A stretch of 64,000 nucleotides of DNA from Chlamydiales bacterium (GTDB lineage: Bacteria; Chlamydiota; Chlamydiia; Chlamydiales; JAJFMA01). Of this stretch, positions 15,912-25,367 are shown one piece after another (within the stretch, counting starts at the first letter, position 1; the number at the start of each line of letters is the position of its first letter). Location of the stretch: the NCBI GenBank assembly GCA_030679955.1, contig JAUXSF010000033.1:144789-208788 (forward strand), given 5' to 3'. Both the position numbers and the translations under genes were made by a program. The notes under the pieces were generated by a model that saw only the letters and a list, made by a program, of their open reading frames with translations, ran no database searches and was not told the origin of the DNA.

Positions 15912-16511
15912 ATGGGATGGTCTTCGAGATAGTTCGTCTATATCTATTGGAACCCAGCGCCTTCTAACGTAAAGCAACCTCTAACATCTAAGTCAAGGGG
16001 TCATTCCTTTTCTGTAGAAGTTAAGCAGCAGGGAAACGATAAGGTTGACCATACCTTTATTCAGGGGACAGTGCCGCAGGCCGCAACTCCTAAGCTTTTG
16101 ATGGGCAAGAAGCAGATAGATGTCGCTAAAACGGGAGCAAAAGAGGGGGTTGGGCACGTCACCCCTAAAGCTGGTCTAAATGGTAAGACGGGTGGATTGG
16201 CGAAAGTGGCTTTGTTGCAAAGTTACTGGGAAAAGCGTCCACGGTTTCCACTGTTAAAACAACGGTAGCGGAGAAAGCTAAGATGTTGATGGCCTCCAAG
16301 AAGGAGCAGGCCATACATGTAAAAGGTAAGAACTGGGTTGGCGTTGACATTATGTCCGATGGCCCGGATGGAATGCCGATGAAAACTTCCATGGGTGTGG
16401 TACTAGTTGAGAGGCATTTTAGTGTACCTCTCGATGGGGGGGGATGCGCAACGTTTCCCGGATACCTATTCTTTTCAGTCCAAAGTTCCCACAGACAGCC
16501 CTAAGCCTTGA
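15912..16511 (+). pseudogene. Frameshifted remnant of an unknown gene
   Basis: A gene-like stretch is split over frames. One frame runs from about 15934 to 16268 (segments VEVKQQGNDKVDHTF and KQIDVAKTGAKEGVGH). Near 16210 the sense continues in another frame (VAKLLGKASTVSTVKTTVAE, then VKGKNWVGVDIMSDG) to a run of eight G at 16436-16443. After the G-run a third frame reads DAQRFPDTYSFQSKVPTDSP and stops at 16511, overlapping the 3' end of the SulP gene. An in-frame TAG follows the only upstream ATG after six codons. The repeated shifts say it is decayed. The G8 tract could alternatively be a slippage site. I do not recognise the protein. Confidence 0.6.
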
Positions 16512-18168
16512 TGAGGTTTTCGGAGTGTTTAAGGGCTGCACCAATATTTCCGTGAAAGTTATCGGGTCCTACACGAGCAACAATTCCGCTACGATCAAGA
16601 GCGGATTTTACGTTTCCCTTGACTCCGGAGAGCAGGATTGTGGTGTGGTTACGCTTCGCTTCATCAATAATGTCACTTAAAGCGCGTATGCCTGTGGCGT
16701 CGATACTCAACACATGGCGCATCCGCAAAATTAGGACTCGCGGTTTGTTTTGCATAGCGCCAAGGGTATTCTTAAATTCTTCTGCTGCTGCAAAGAAGAG
16801 AGACCCATAGATTTGGAATACTTCCACCTCTTCTGGAATTTCAAATTCCTTTAGGGCTTCGTAATCTTTTGGATCATCTTCCTCCAGCATTCCTTCCTTG
16901 AGGTCGTCTGTTCGAGTGGCCTGGGCCATACGGTTGATGAAAACAAAAGCCGCAAGAATAACGCCCACTTCGATAGCGGTGACTAAATCAACTAAAACGG
17001 TTAGGAAAAAAGTAACAAGTAGAACGACTATATCATCAATAGGGCTTCTGAACAGATGTACAAAGTGTCGCCATTCGCTCATGTTATACGCTACTATCAT
17101 CAGTATGGCCGATAACGCCGCCATGGGAATTACTGAAACAAAGCTACCTAGATAAAATAATATTATTAGTAGCGTTATGGAGTGGAATAGCGCTGCGACT
17201 GGACTCTTAGCCCCGGATTTAATATTTGTAGCTGTTCTGGCTATAGCGCCAGTAGCTGGGATTCCCCCACACAAGGCAGATCCGATGTTTGCGACACCCT
17301 GTGAGATGAGCTCCATATCAGAGCGATGTCTACGACCTGTCATGCCATCTGCAACAACGGCTGATAGAAGTGATTCAATACCTGCCAGGAGTGCAATGGC
17401 GAAGGCGGGAGAGATAACATTACTGATAGCTTCCCATGTTATCTTTGGCCAGCTCAGGCAAGGGAAGCAGGCGGCAACCTGCCCATAGCGATCCCCGATT
17501 GTCATGATTGGCAGATCAAATGCCTTTACGATAACGGACGAAGCAACAATAGCCACCAGTGCAGCTGGAATTTTGGTAATATATCGTGGCCAAAACCACA
17601 TAATGAGAAGACATAGGACAGAAAGCGCCAGGGTGGGCAGGTCAATCAGTGCAGCATTTTGGACATAGGTAACCCACTTATTCAGAAAGCTTGATGGTAG
17701 TGGGTCGATTAGCTTCATCCCAAAGAAGTCTTGAATCTGTGTGGTGAAAATGAGCAGGGCTATTCCGCTAGTAAAGCCTATCGTGACTGGGTAAGGAATG
17801 AATTTAATGGCTATGCCAAAACGTGCAAAGCCCATGGCAATTAGAATAAGGCCTGCTAAAAGGGTAGCTAATATCAGTCCATCGTAGCCGTAGCGGGCAT
17901 AGGTATCCGCAATTAAAATAATGAATGCCCCAGTTGGCCCGGTAACCTGGTAGCGTGATCCAGATAAGATTCCAGCCAAAAAGCCCGCAACAATGGCTGT
18001 GAACAACCCTTGCTCCGGTTTAACACCACTCGCTATGGCGAAGGCAATAGACATTGGCAGCGCCAGAATGCCGACAATAAGCCCTGCGGTTAAATCTTTG
18101 CCGAATTCGTGTAAAGTGTAACCTTCACGAAAAACAGAGACTATTTTTGGGGTGAGACGTTGGCTCAT
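16501..18168 (-). CDS. SulP family anion transporter with STAS domain
   Basis: A 555-residue inner-membrane protein of the SulP/SLC26 family. It starts with LHEFGKDLTAGLIVGILALPMSIAFAIASG, the classical first-helix signature, here running straight after a short cytosolic lead. About 11-13 hydrophobic segments follow, with GIPATGAIARTATNIKSGA in the conserved mid-region. The C-terminal STAS domain (about 430-555) has VLILRMRHVLSIDATGI. The substrate could be sulfate, bicarbonate or another anion; sequence alone does not decide. I prefer the ATG at 18168, since the frame extends upstream only to a TTG at 18201. The gene stands alone and converges on the pseudogene at 15912-16511. Confidence 0.92.
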   Translation of the reverse strand: MSQRLTPKIVSVFREGYTLHEFGKDLTAGLIVGILALPMSIAFAIASGVKPEQGLFTAIVAGFLAGILSGSRYQVTGPTGAFIILIADTYARYGYDGLILATLLAGLILIAMGFARFGIAIKFIPYPVTIGFTSGIALLIFTTQIQDFFGMKLIDPLPSSFLNKWVTYVQNAALIDLPTLALSVLCLLIMWFWPRYITKIPAALVAIVASSVIVKAFDLPIMTIGDRYGQVAACFPCLSWPKITWEAISNVISPAFAIALLAGIESLLSAVVADGMTGRRHRSDMELISQGVANIGSALCGGIPATGAIARTATNIKSGAKSPVAALFHSITLLIILFYLGSFVSVIPMAALSAILMIVAYNMSEWRHFVHLFRSPIDDIVVLLVTFFLTVLVDLVTAIEVGVILAAFVFINRMAQATRTDDLKEGMLEEDDPKDYEALKEFEIPEEVEVFQIYGSLFFAAAEEFKNTLGAMQNKPRVLILRMRHVLSIDATGIRALSDIIDEAKRNHTTILLSGVKGNVKSALDRSGIVARVGPDNFHGNIGAALKHSENLIKA

Positions 18169-18380
18169 GGTGTGCCACACAATTGTTTGCTTCACCTTCA
18201 AATTATTATCAAAAATTAGGCTTTTTTACAATACAATGATGGACGAATTTTATGGCCAGATAGACCTTATGAAGTAATTGAAGTCATCGTTAGAGTAACA
18301 TCAATTTGTGTGGCCATAGCTTGCCAGAACATCTTCATAAGCAGCACAACAATCCAATTACTTTCATGTGGTCCGTTAAC

Positions 18381-18989
18381 TCACACGTTCTTAAGCGAAG
18401 TGGTGATAAGCTGAGCCAGCTCTATGGCCTCGGGTAGGCCTTCTAGGCTGCGTTTGATGGCCTTTTCGGCGATATTTTGTGAATATCCGAGATGAATTAG
18501 AGCATTCATAGCATCGCTAATTACTTGCGAGCGCGGATCGGTCGGCACTTTGACAGCAAAACGCGACGAAGGACTGTGTACGACCAACGCGGGGAGTTTG
18601 TCGCGCACTTCCAGCAGCAGTCTTTCCGCCGTTTTCCGTCCGATGCCTGGTACTTTGCACATGGTGGCGATATCGTGATCGTTAACCGCTTTGGCTAGGT
18701 CATCGATACGCAGGTGGCCAATAATACTTAGGGCGGACTTTGGGCCTATTCCCGATACGTTTAGAAGTACTTCAAAAATATCTCGCTCATCAGATGAGAG
18801 AAAACCAAACAGGGCATGTGATTGTTCTCTGACAATGAAAGAGGTATGCAGAGAGACCTCGCTGCCGATTGCTGGAAGGTCGGTAAAGGCATTCACGGGG
18901 ATGGCGACACGATAGCCTAAGCCATTGGCCAAAATGACTACGTCGCTAGTTGAAGCTGAAATGAGTTTACCCTGGATATATGCTAGCAT
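18381..18989 (-). CDS. ruvA: Holliday junction branch migration protein RuvA
   Basis: A 202-residue protein that binds four-way junctions as a tetramer and loads RuvB. The N-terminal OB domain (MLAYIQGKLIS), two helix-hairpin-helix motifs (LLNVSGIGPKSAL and MCKVPGIGRKTAERLLLEVRDKL) and the C-terminal RuvB-contacting domain (SDAMNALIHLGYS) are all visible in order. Length is normal. It lies nine bases after ruvC in a four-gene operon with the coiled-coil protein and the heptosyltransferase. ruvB is not in this window. Confidence 0.98.
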   Translation of the reverse strand: MLAYIQGKLISASTSDVVILANGLGYRVAIPVNAFTDLPAIGSEVSLHTSFIVREQSHALFGFLSSDERDIFEVLLNVSGIGPKSALSIIGHLRIDDLAKAVNDHDIATMCKVPGIGRKTAERLLLEVRDKLPALVVHSPSSRFAVKVPTDPRSQVISDAMNALIHLGYSQNIAEKAIKRSLEGLPEAIELAQLITTSLKNV

Positions 18990-18998
18990 GAAAGTTCC

Positions 18999-19505
18999 CT
19001 ATAGAGTCTGTAGTTGTTCAATGCGTTGTCCGTTTTGTGCATGGCAAATGGCTAATGCCAGAGCATCTGCAGCATCTTCAGGTTCTGGGATTTTGCTGAG
19101 CAGCAATAATTTCTGAATCATGCTCTGAACCTGTTGCTTGCTGGCTTTTCCATTACCCACGACTGCTAGCTTTGCTTTGCTTGGAGTGTACTCAAAAATA
19201 GGTATGTTTCTTTGTGTAGAGGCTAGGATAACCATTCCGCGAGCCATTCCAAGCTTCATCGCGCTTTGGAAATTGTGTCGCATAAATTGAGACTCCACCG
19301 ATGCCGAATCTGGCTGGTGTTTATCTAGCAGCTCGCACAAGCAGTTGTAGATAATCAGGTAACGCTGCGAAAGAGGGGCATTGGCTGGAGGGCGTATGCA
19401 ACCGTAGTCTACCACGGTGAATTCCATACGTTCACATTCAATGATGCCATAGCCTGTGACACGCGTCCCAGGGTCTATGCCGATTATTTTTGTTCGCTTT
19501 GTCAC
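18999..19505 (-). CDS. ruvC: Holliday junction resolvase RuvC
   Basis: A 168-residue endonuclease that resolves Holliday junctions with RuvAB. Catalytic acidic residues are in IGIDPGTRVTGYG (first Asp), SVESQFM (Glu) and the pair in EDAADALALAICHA near the C-terminus. It sits nine bases downstream of the long coiled-coil gene and nine bases upstream of ruvA. The same ruvC-ruvA adjacency occurs in Chlamydia trachomatis. Nothing unusual in length or motifs. Confidence 0.98.
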   Translation of the reverse strand: MTKRTKIIGIDPGTRVTGYGIIECERMEFTVVDYGCIRPPANAPLSQRYLIIYNCLCELLDKHQPDSASVESQFMRHNFQSAMKLGMARGMVILASTQRNIPIFEYTPSKAKLAVVGNGKASKQQVQSMIQKLLLLSKIPEPEDAADALALAICHAQNGQRIEQLQTL

Positions 19506-19514
19506 GCCTGTGGC

Positions 19515-21233
19515 CTATGGGTCAAAAAGATTGCGCTTAGCGCGTTTTTGTGGTTGTTGTGAGAAGAGGTCTTGATCTTCCATTGGTGGTTGTGGCGCTG
19601 TTGGAGTCGCTTGATCGACGACAGAGGACCTCAAGGTGGGCTCTACCGCTGCAGCTTGGGGAGCATCTAACAAGCCTGCTAATACAGCAGACACCTGTTT
19701 GTATTTCACTTCCATGGCGCGGAGTTTCTTATTATTTTCCTCGCTCTGTTGCCATTGCGTGTACATGCGGCCGTATTCGCTTTCCCAACGTGTGGCGGCG
19801 GCTTGCGCCTCTAACACAGACTGCTCGGCGCGACTTTCGATCTCTTTTTCACGCTTACGGTATTTATCCGCTTCGGCTTCTATAGTTGCGTAGCGCTTTT
19901 TGAGGTCTTCGTTAGAGAGTTCTAGCTCGTGGATACGCTGTCCATTTTCTTCTACGCGTTCTGTCAGCCGTGCGGTCTCTTTAAGTTTTTTTGCTAAGTG
20001 CTGCTGGGCTGCCTGCAGATCTCCATCGCGACCATCTAAGGTTCTGCGTGTGCGTACAAGCTCTTCTTCCACCTGTTCTTTATCTTGCCTGAGGCTGATC
20101 AGCTGCTTGGTCAAATCTTCGTTTTGTCGTTCTTTGCTTTCGATCTCACTTGCTAGCTTGCGGTGTTGGCTTTCGGCCAACAGAGCTGTCTCTTGCGCTT
20201 TCTGAAAGGCAAATTGTGCTTCATGGCTGGCAAGACGCAGCGAATCTAGCTCACCTTCACGTTCCTTGCGCATGCGTTGTTCGTGCTGCAGTTCGGAGGC
20301 TTTTTTAGCTCTGTCTTCGATAGAAAGCTGCAGTTTAGCTTCTAAGTCGAGCCTTTCCTGTTGCAAACGTTTGACATCGGCTTCTAGGCCTGTCTTGGAG
20401 CGCAATAAGGCTTCACGGTCGCGACGCAGGTCATTTAAAGCCGTTTGAAGCAGGCATTGTTGTCGTTGTGCATCTGCGACTTGCAGCTCCATGGCCGCTA
20501 GCTGCTGTTTGGTTCGCTGTCCAGAGGCTTGCTGGTCATTGACCTGCTCCTCTTTTGTACGTAGCTCGTCCTTGCTTGCCAGAAGTTGATGGCGGCTTCT
20601 CTCCAGCTGGTCCAAAAGGTCTGTTTTCTCTTTTAGGAACGTTTGGTGACGAGCTTCGGCATCTCTAGCTGTTTGCTGTGCTTCTTCTAAACCAGTTTGC
20701 AGGCGGGTAAGTTCTTCTCGCATGCCATCTAGAAGGGCAGTATAGGCGTTGTTTTCTTCCTGAAGTTCTCTGGCAGTTCTGACGTGCTCTTGGTGTTTGT
20801 CATCGGTGCTTTTAAGAGAGCTCTTAAGGATATCAATTTGCAGAAACAAATTTTGTTGTTCTTCTGCAGCGTTGACTTTTTGTTCTTGTAGCTCGAGCTG
20901 TATTTGATGTACGTGTTCCTGAGCTCTTTGATAGAGAACCTTAAATTCTTCCAGGTGATGAATCTGTACATCTTTCTCTTTTAAGGTGCGCTGAAGACTT
21001 TCTAGACGTTGTTTATCACGTAGGGGCGCCTCATGGTACACAGTGATGGCACCTTGGAGCCTGCGGACTTCCGCTTGACTCTTCTTAACCATATCCTTGA
21101 GCGCTGCGATTTGTCGTGTGAGCGCGGATATTTCGTCGGCAACCTCTTCAGACACTTTTAGGGGTTTTCCACCATCTAAAGCTGATTGGAATAGGTCTTC
21201 ATCGTTTTCTTCATAACCTTTCATCTTAGTCAT
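19515..21233 (-). CDS. Long coiled-coil protein
   Basis: A 572-residue protein. After a short acidic lead it is an almost uninterrupted coiled coil from about residue 30 to 510, with heptad-like Leu/Glu/Gln/Lys patterns such as SLRQDKEQVEEELVRTRRTL. It ends in a proline-rich tail with TPTAPQPPMEDQDLFSQQPQ and a basic KRAKRNLF end. There is no signal peptide or membrane anchor. It overlaps the heptosyltransferase gene by four bases and precedes ruvC by nine, so it is translated within the operon. SMC-like ATPase motifs are absent. A structural or scaffold role, or a secreted coiled-coil effector, are both possible; I do not assign one. Confidence 0.85.
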   Translation of the reverse strand: MTKMKGYEENDEDLFQSALDGGKPLKVSEEVADEISALTRQIAALKDMVKKSQAEVRRLQGAITVYHEAPLRDKQRLESLQRTLKEKDVQIHHLEEFKVLYQRAQEHVHQIQLELQEQKVNAAEEQQNLFLQIDILKSSLKSTDDKHQEHVRTARELQEENNAYTALLDGMREELTRLQTGLEEAQQTARDAEARHQTFLKEKTDLLDQLERSRHQLLASKDELRTKEEQVNDQQASGQRTKQQLAAMELQVADAQRQQCLLQTALNDLRRDREALLRSKTGLEADVKRLQQERLDLEAKLQLSIEDRAKKASELQHEQRMRKEREGELDSLRLASHEAQFAFQKAQETALLAESQHRKLASEIESKERQNEDLTKQLISLRQDKEQVEEELVRTRRTLDGRDGDLQAAQQHLAKKLKETARLTERVEENGQRIHELELSNEDLKKRYATIEAEADKYRKREKEIESRAEQSVLEAQAAATRWESEYGRMYTQWQQSEENNKKLRAMEVKYKQVSAVLAGLLDAPQAAAVEPTLRSSVVDQATPTAPQPPMEDQDLFSQQPQKRAKRNLFDP

Positions 21234-22282
21234 CCTATCATTTCGCGTAGGTTGCGAAGCACCTCATCAACTTCGATACGCTTCATGCAGCGGAAGTCGA
21301 TAGGGCAGACGCGTTTGTAGCATGGTGAACACTCGACGTGCTTGTGAATAACTCTGCCAAGCTTATAAGGTCCGGTTCTTACATCGCTGGTGGACCCAAA
21401 AAGTGCTAGTGGCGGCACACCGAGAGCCGCAGACATGTGCATAGGGCCGCTGTCATTCGTTAAAAGCACGCGACAGCATTTAATCAGGGCGGCTAGTTCG
21501 CGAATATTTGTTTTGCCGGCCATGTTGATGACACGCTCAGGCATGGCAGCACATATGTCGTTTACCAAAGGAGCTCCCGCGCGATCGCCAAAGTAGAGGA
21601 TGCGGTAATTGGGCTGTTCCAATAGAGCAAGGGTAAGGTCTCTAAAACGGTCTGGCAGCCAGCATTTGGCAGAACCGTAGGCAGCTCCTGGGTTGATGCC
21701 GATGACGATATCATCCGCCGCAACGCCATTGTTTCTGAGAGTAGCTCTTGCGGCCTCGAGCTCGGCATCCTTAACATAAATGGTGGGCATGGAGTCTGAC
21801 AAGGCGACTCCTAATGGCTCTAGCAGCATTTTATAGGTGGCGACGAGATGCTGCGTTTGGTAATTGGAGGGCAAAGTCAATGCGTTATTGAGCAGATAGC
21901 GGCGCCAATGGCCAATAAAGCCCAAGCGACGGGCTACTCCGCCGCGCCACATCCACCAGGCTGAGGAAAGGGAATTAGTTAACAAAACTCCGCAATCATA
22001 GTCGCCAGCATGCAATACGTTTAGTACTTGGCTGTGATGTAGGTGCTGAAACCAGCCTTTAGGTTTTGTAAAGCGTAGGATTTGGTCTACATGCGGATCA
22101 TTTTCCAGCAGCCCGGCTAACCCTTCCGAACACATAGCTGTGATAGTGGCATTGGGGAAACGCTGCTTAAGATCTTGAAGGACAGGCGTAGCCATCACAA
22201 GGTCGCCTAACCAGTTAGGCATCCTTACTATAAGATTTTTGGGATCTTCTCCCCACCAGGTCTTTTTTTGTCCCTCTTGCAT
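21230..22282 (-). CDS. ADP-heptose:LPS heptosyltransferase II-like glycosyltransferase (GT9)
   Basis: About 350 residues, GT-B fold, family 9. The start NLIVRMPNWLGDLVMATPVLQ is the standard N-terminal signature, LLTNDSGPMHMSAALG is the donor-binding C-terminal motif, and CSPCYKRVCPIDFRCM is the Cys-rich block typical of WaaF. It would add heptose to LPS inner core at the cytosolic membrane face. Chlamydiaceae LPS is heptose-free, so this suggests a richer core, in line with the O-antigen-like genes at 33-42 kb. I choose the ATG at 22282, which has a GGAG site. The frame extends to an ATG at 22315. Confidence 0.88.
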   Translation of the reverse strand: MQEGQKKTWWGEDPKNLIVRMPNWLGDLVMATPVLQDLKQRFPNATITAMCSEGLAGLLENDPHVDQILRFTKPKGWFQHLHHSQVLNVLHAGDYDCGVLLTNSLSSAWWMWRGGVARRLGFIGHWRRYLLNNALTLPSNYQTQHLVATYKMLLEPLGVALSDSMPTIYVKDAELEAARATLRNNGVAADDIVIGINPGAAYGSAKCWLPDRFRDLTLALLEQPNYRILYFGDRAGAPLVNDICAAMPERVINMAGKTNIRELAALIKCCRVLLTNDSGPMHMSAALGVPPLALFGSTSDVRTGPYKLGRVIHKHVECSPCYKRVCPIDFRCMKRIEVDEVLRNLREMIG

Positions 22283-22359
22283 AACGTCTCCGTGGGTAGT
22301 ATAAACACGTAGCATTTTTCAGTGTGGATAAATTTCGATTCTTGACACTATTAAGACCT

Positions 22360-23721
22360 ATGGACTTTTCAGCAGCGCAAAAAAAACTTCAACCTCTAGG
22401 GCAAGAGCATCTTCTTCGGTACTGGAGAGAGCTTCAGCCAACGCAACAAAAGCATCTTTTGAAGCAGATTGAGGGGATTAATGCCGATATCTTCTCTGCT
22501 CAAAGGCGTCTTGTAGCGCAAAAGGGTCAGCCAGCAAGGGTAGAAGATGTGACGCCCCTGGACCATTGGGATCAGAGCGGCAACCTGTCGGATGTAGCGG
22601 CGGGAAGATCTCAAATAGCCAAAGGAAAAGTTGGTTGTTTGGTCGTTGCAGGGGGGCAAGGCACACGTCTGGGCTTTGCCGGACCCAAGGGTCTGTTCCC
22701 GGTTACCGTAGTACGGCATAAAACCCTGTACCGCTTACTGGCTGAAAAAGTGCGAGCTGCTAGCATACAAAACGATTGTTGGCTGCCATTTGTTGTCATG
22801 ACATCGCCAGAGAATGGTGATTTGACCAAGCAATACTTCGAAGATAATCGTAATTTTGGTTTGAAAAGCGCGCAGATACATTTTTTCGTACAAGGCACAC
22901 TGCCTTTTGTTGGTGATGCAGGAGAACTATTTTTAAAAGACAAAGCCGATCTAGCAGTAGGGCCTGACGGCAATGGATGCGCTCTGCACCACTTTTATCA
23001 TAGTGGTCTGTGGCACGAATGGCGGGCTGCCGGTGTTGAAGTTGTTTCCTTTATTCAGGTAGATAATCCTTTGGCAGACCCCTTCGACGCAGAACTTATC
23101 GGATATCACATGCGTCACGGAAAAGATGTCACCATCAAGGGCACCATGAGGCGCGATGCTGATGAAAAAGTTGGCGTTGTTGTAAAAAATAATGATCGTA
23201 TTGCTGTCGTGGAATATACGGAGATGCCTAAGTCCGAAAAAATAGCGCTTGGAGTGGATGGAGAGCTCAAATATCCTGTAGCCAATATGAGCAATTATTG
23301 TTTTTCAATGTCTTTTATAGAAAAACTGTGCGCCGCTCCATTGATAGATTTTCCCCTACATCTCGCTCACAAGCCGGTGAAGGTAATCGGGAATGATGGC
23401 CGAGCCCACGAAATCAAAGCTTGGAAATGCGAGCGGTTTATTTTCGATGTCCTAGCATATGCCGATGACGTGGCTGTTATTGTCTATCCGCGCTACGTAA
23501 GCTATGCGCCATTAAAAAATGCTTCTGGGCCCGATAGCCTTCAGTCTGTGCAGAATGCTCTTCTCGAATATGACCGTTTTGTCTTCCAAGATGTTAGTGG
23601 AACGGCTGTGCTGATGGAAAAGCCATTTGAGCTATCTCCACAGTTCTATTACCCGACCGCTGAGTTATTAGAGCGTTGGAAGGGCGCCAAGTTGCCAGAA
23701 GACTCCTACGTCAAAGAGTAG
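22360..23721 (+). CDS. UDP-sugar pyrophosphorylase (UDPGP/UAP family)
   Basis: About 453 residues. LVVAGGQGTRLGFAGPKGLF is the uridylyl-binding loop of UDP-N-acetylhexosamine and UDP-glucose pyrophosphorylases, VVSFIQVDNPLADPFD holds the metal-binding Asp, and IKAWKCERFIFDVLAYADD is the sugar-binding end of the UAP1/QRI1 branch. It makes a UDP-sugar from UTP and a sugar 1-phosphate; the eukaryote-like QRI1 features favour UDP-GlcNAc. A related gene lies next to gpsA in Chlamydia trachomatis. The ATG at 22360 is preferred over the GTG at 22324. Divergent from the heptosyltransferase operon, so the 77 bases between must hold both promoters. Confidence 0.88.
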   Translation: MDFSAAQKKLQPLGQEHLLRYWRELQPTQQKHLLKQIEGINADIFSAQRRLVAQKGQPARVEDVTPLDHWDQSGNLSDVAAGRSQIAKGKVGCLVVAGGQGTRLGFAGPKGLFPVTVVRHKTLYRLLAEKVRAASIQNDCWLPFVVMTSPENGDLTKQYFEDNRNFGLKSAQIHFFVQGTLPFVGDAGELFLKDKADLAVGPDGNGCALHHFYHSGLWHEWRAAGVEVVSFIQVDNPLADPFDAELIGYHMRHGKDVTIKGTMRRDADEKVGVVVKNNDRIAVVEYTEMPKSEKIALGVDGELKYPVANMSNYCFSMSFIEKLCAAPLIDFPLHLAHKPVKVIGNDGRAHEIKAWKCERFIFDVLAYADDVAVIVYPRYVSYAPLKNASGPDSLQSVQNALLEYDRFVFQDVSGTAVLMEKPFELSPQFYYPTAELLERWKGAKLPEDSYVKE

Positions 23722-23742
23722 TCAGTGTAATCGAGTGTTAAG

Positions 23743-23919
23743 TATTTTTTTTTGCACAGAGACACAGAGGCACAGAGAAGGAACGGAGAGGGGAAAAGAC
23801 TCTACCTATTGGTTGCTAGCAGCACGGAAAAATGCGAAGCTAGATTTAAGGCATTTTGCCTCAGCAAAATGTCTTTCCCCTCTCCGTTCCTTCTCTTTGC
23901 CTCTGCGGTAAAAAAAAAT
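23743..23919. repeat. Octamer-type hairpin element with poly-T/poly-A ends, copy C
   Basis: The left arm (23743-23800) is ttttttttt-gcacagagacacagaggcacag followed by agaaggaacggagagggg. The right arm (23871-23919) is its reverse complement over about 45 bases, including the A-run. The loop is about 70 bases. Units of the CACAGAGR type recur every 8 bases in the left arm. It lies between convergent genes. The T-run precedes and the A-run follows the stem, so it does not look like a standard terminator; it is MITE-like. Confidence 0.75.
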
Positions 23920-23930
23920 CTACACGAACG

Positions 23931-24710
23931 TCACATAAAGATTTTGAGCTCAACGAACCACTCGTTAGACTTAAATCGCATTTGCCATTCTTGACCAGAC
24001 ACGTCAACGGCAGATCCATTAGCCACTCGTATAAACCGCGGTCCTTTAAACGTACCGGCATCAAACCAACGGTAGCCTGTTGCAATAGCCCACGAGTCAT
24101 CGTGGTTATATTCCAAACCAACAAGAGCGGTGTAGGTAAATTTCTTCCGCAGCGTGTGTTGATTCTCTGCGGAAAAACTGTCAAATGGAGCAGAGTCTCC
24201 GGAAGGAGGCAACCCAGTAGTCCTAAAGCTTGTAATGGTAAGATTGCTGCTACCGACGCCCAGGCCTAAAATCGGATACAAATTGCCCCAACCGAAATCA
24301 TAGTTTAAACTGGGGATGTCTCGTCCAAGTAGGTTTACTGATAAGAGAATGGGTGTCACATCTAAATCAAACTCTCTCGTGTAAGATGCTCCACCGCCAA
24401 CAGGTGTTTGGAATTTTCTGTATTTAAAGTCAGAACGCGTGGAAATACTGACTTCCAAGTCGACAAGACGCATAAATTCGCATCCGATTGCCAAGCCAGC
24501 AATTGTTCGATTTCCTAATTGAGCATTGTAACCTTGAATCGCTGGAGTCCATGTCGTGGCAGATGCGGTGACGTCGGCATTTTGAGAGCAAGAGACGCCC
24601 GTGTCAACTTTCAGATAGAAAGAGTAATCCTCAAGTGGACAGCATTCAGCATTGCCAGTGCTTGAGAGGGTCATTGCTAGTAGAGAAAGGGAGGCTAAGA
24701 TGCGTTTCAT
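23931..24710 (-). CDS. Exported outer-membrane beta-barrel-type protein
   Basis: A 259-residue protein with a signal peptide (MKRILASLSLLAMTLSSTGNA, likely cleaved before ECCP). The mature part is built of alternating strands with a high Gly, aromatic and Thr content (DLEVSISTRSDFKYRKF, YTALVGLEYNHDDSWAIATGYRWF). It ends WFVELKIFM, close to the usual terminal strand of barrels although the last residue is Met rather than Phe. About eight strands can be drawn, as in OmpA/OmpX-like barrels. Two Cys follow the cleavage site, in line with disulfide-linked chlamydial envelopes. Probably co-transcribed with the gene at 24726-25256, 15 bases upstream. Confidence 0.8.
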   Translation of the reverse strand: MKRILASLSLLAMTLSSTGNAECCPLEDYSFYLKVDTGVSCSQNADVTASATTWTPAIQGYNAQLGNRTIAGLAIGCEFMRLVDLEVSISTRSDFKYRKFQTPVGGGASYTREFDLDVTPILLSVNLLGRDIPSLNYDFGWGNLYPILGLGVGSSNLTITSFRTTGLPPSGDSAPFDSFSAENQHTLRKKFTYTALVGLEYNHDDSWAIATGYRWFDAGTFKGPRFIRVANGSAVDVSGQEWQMRFKSNEWFVELKIFM

Positions 24711-24725
24711 ACAATTCCTTGATGA

Positions 24726-25256
24726 TTAGAAAATCGTTCCAGTTCTTGTGAATTCAAAATAAATTTTCCCGCCATCCGACGAGACGATTAGGTTGTATGT
24801 CCGTCCATAGAATGGATTAACTAGAATTTTTGTGGATGCGGTCACCATGCACTCTGTCACCATACCGTTGATGATACTGTCTAATTCCAAATTGATCAGC
24901 GTAGTTGGGGTAAACCATGAGACGACTAACCCACTATCAACAGAAAAGTAGTTGGAAATATCCGTATAGATTCCGTCAGCGTTTTGCATGCACAAAAAGG
25001 AGGCTGAGCATGTTCCTACTTGAAGATTGGCTGCATTGTACACGGCTGCTCGACCCGCAAGATATTTTGAACTTATTGTGGGGCTGCTGACTGATACATT
25101 GGAAGTTGGTATTTCGATAAAACTCTCGGCAAAGTCAGATACATACAAGTAGTAAGTGACTGGTGGTTCTGTAGCAGCCTCTAGAGGTCCCTGGTAGACA
25201 CAGCCAACAAACAAAAATAAGCTCATGAGGCATTTTGTAACACTTGCAAGTCTCAT
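24726..25256 (-). CDS. Exported protein, possible lipoprotein
   Basis: A 176-residue protein with an N-terminal signal (MRLASVTKCLMSLFLFVGC). LFVGC is a possible lipobox, with Cys19 as the lipid site. The mature part is strand-rich (TYYLYVSDFAESFIE, TYNLIVSSDGGKIYFEF). The VGTCSASFLCM segment and overall layout remind me of small beta-barrel proteins of the allene-oxide-cyclase/dirigent type, but the similarity is too weak to claim. It precedes the barrel protein by 15 bases, so both probably work in the envelope. The gene is divergent from the methyltransferase gene. Confidence 0.65.
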   Translation of the reverse strand: MRLASVTKCLMSLFLFVGCVYQGPLEAATEPPVTYYLYVSDFAESFIEIPTSNVSVSSPTISSKYLAGRAAVYNAANLQVGTCSASFLCMQNADGIYTDISNYFSVDSGLVVSWFTPTTLINLELDSIINGMVTECMVTASTKILVNPFYGRTYNLIVSSDGGKIYFEFTRTGTIF

Positions 25257-25367
25257 CTAAAATCCTTTCTGTGATTCTATCGTAATCGTGGTATCAACTC
25301 ATTTTTGTAATTTTTAAGTCAAGTAGAATGGGCGCAACAGATCTCATCGAATCCCCATAATTCGACC

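Noticed and set aside
23752-24269. Two plus-strand frames starting in the hairpin element
   Set aside because: They begin inside the repeat and continue antisense to the barrel gene, which has a signal peptide and strand pattern.
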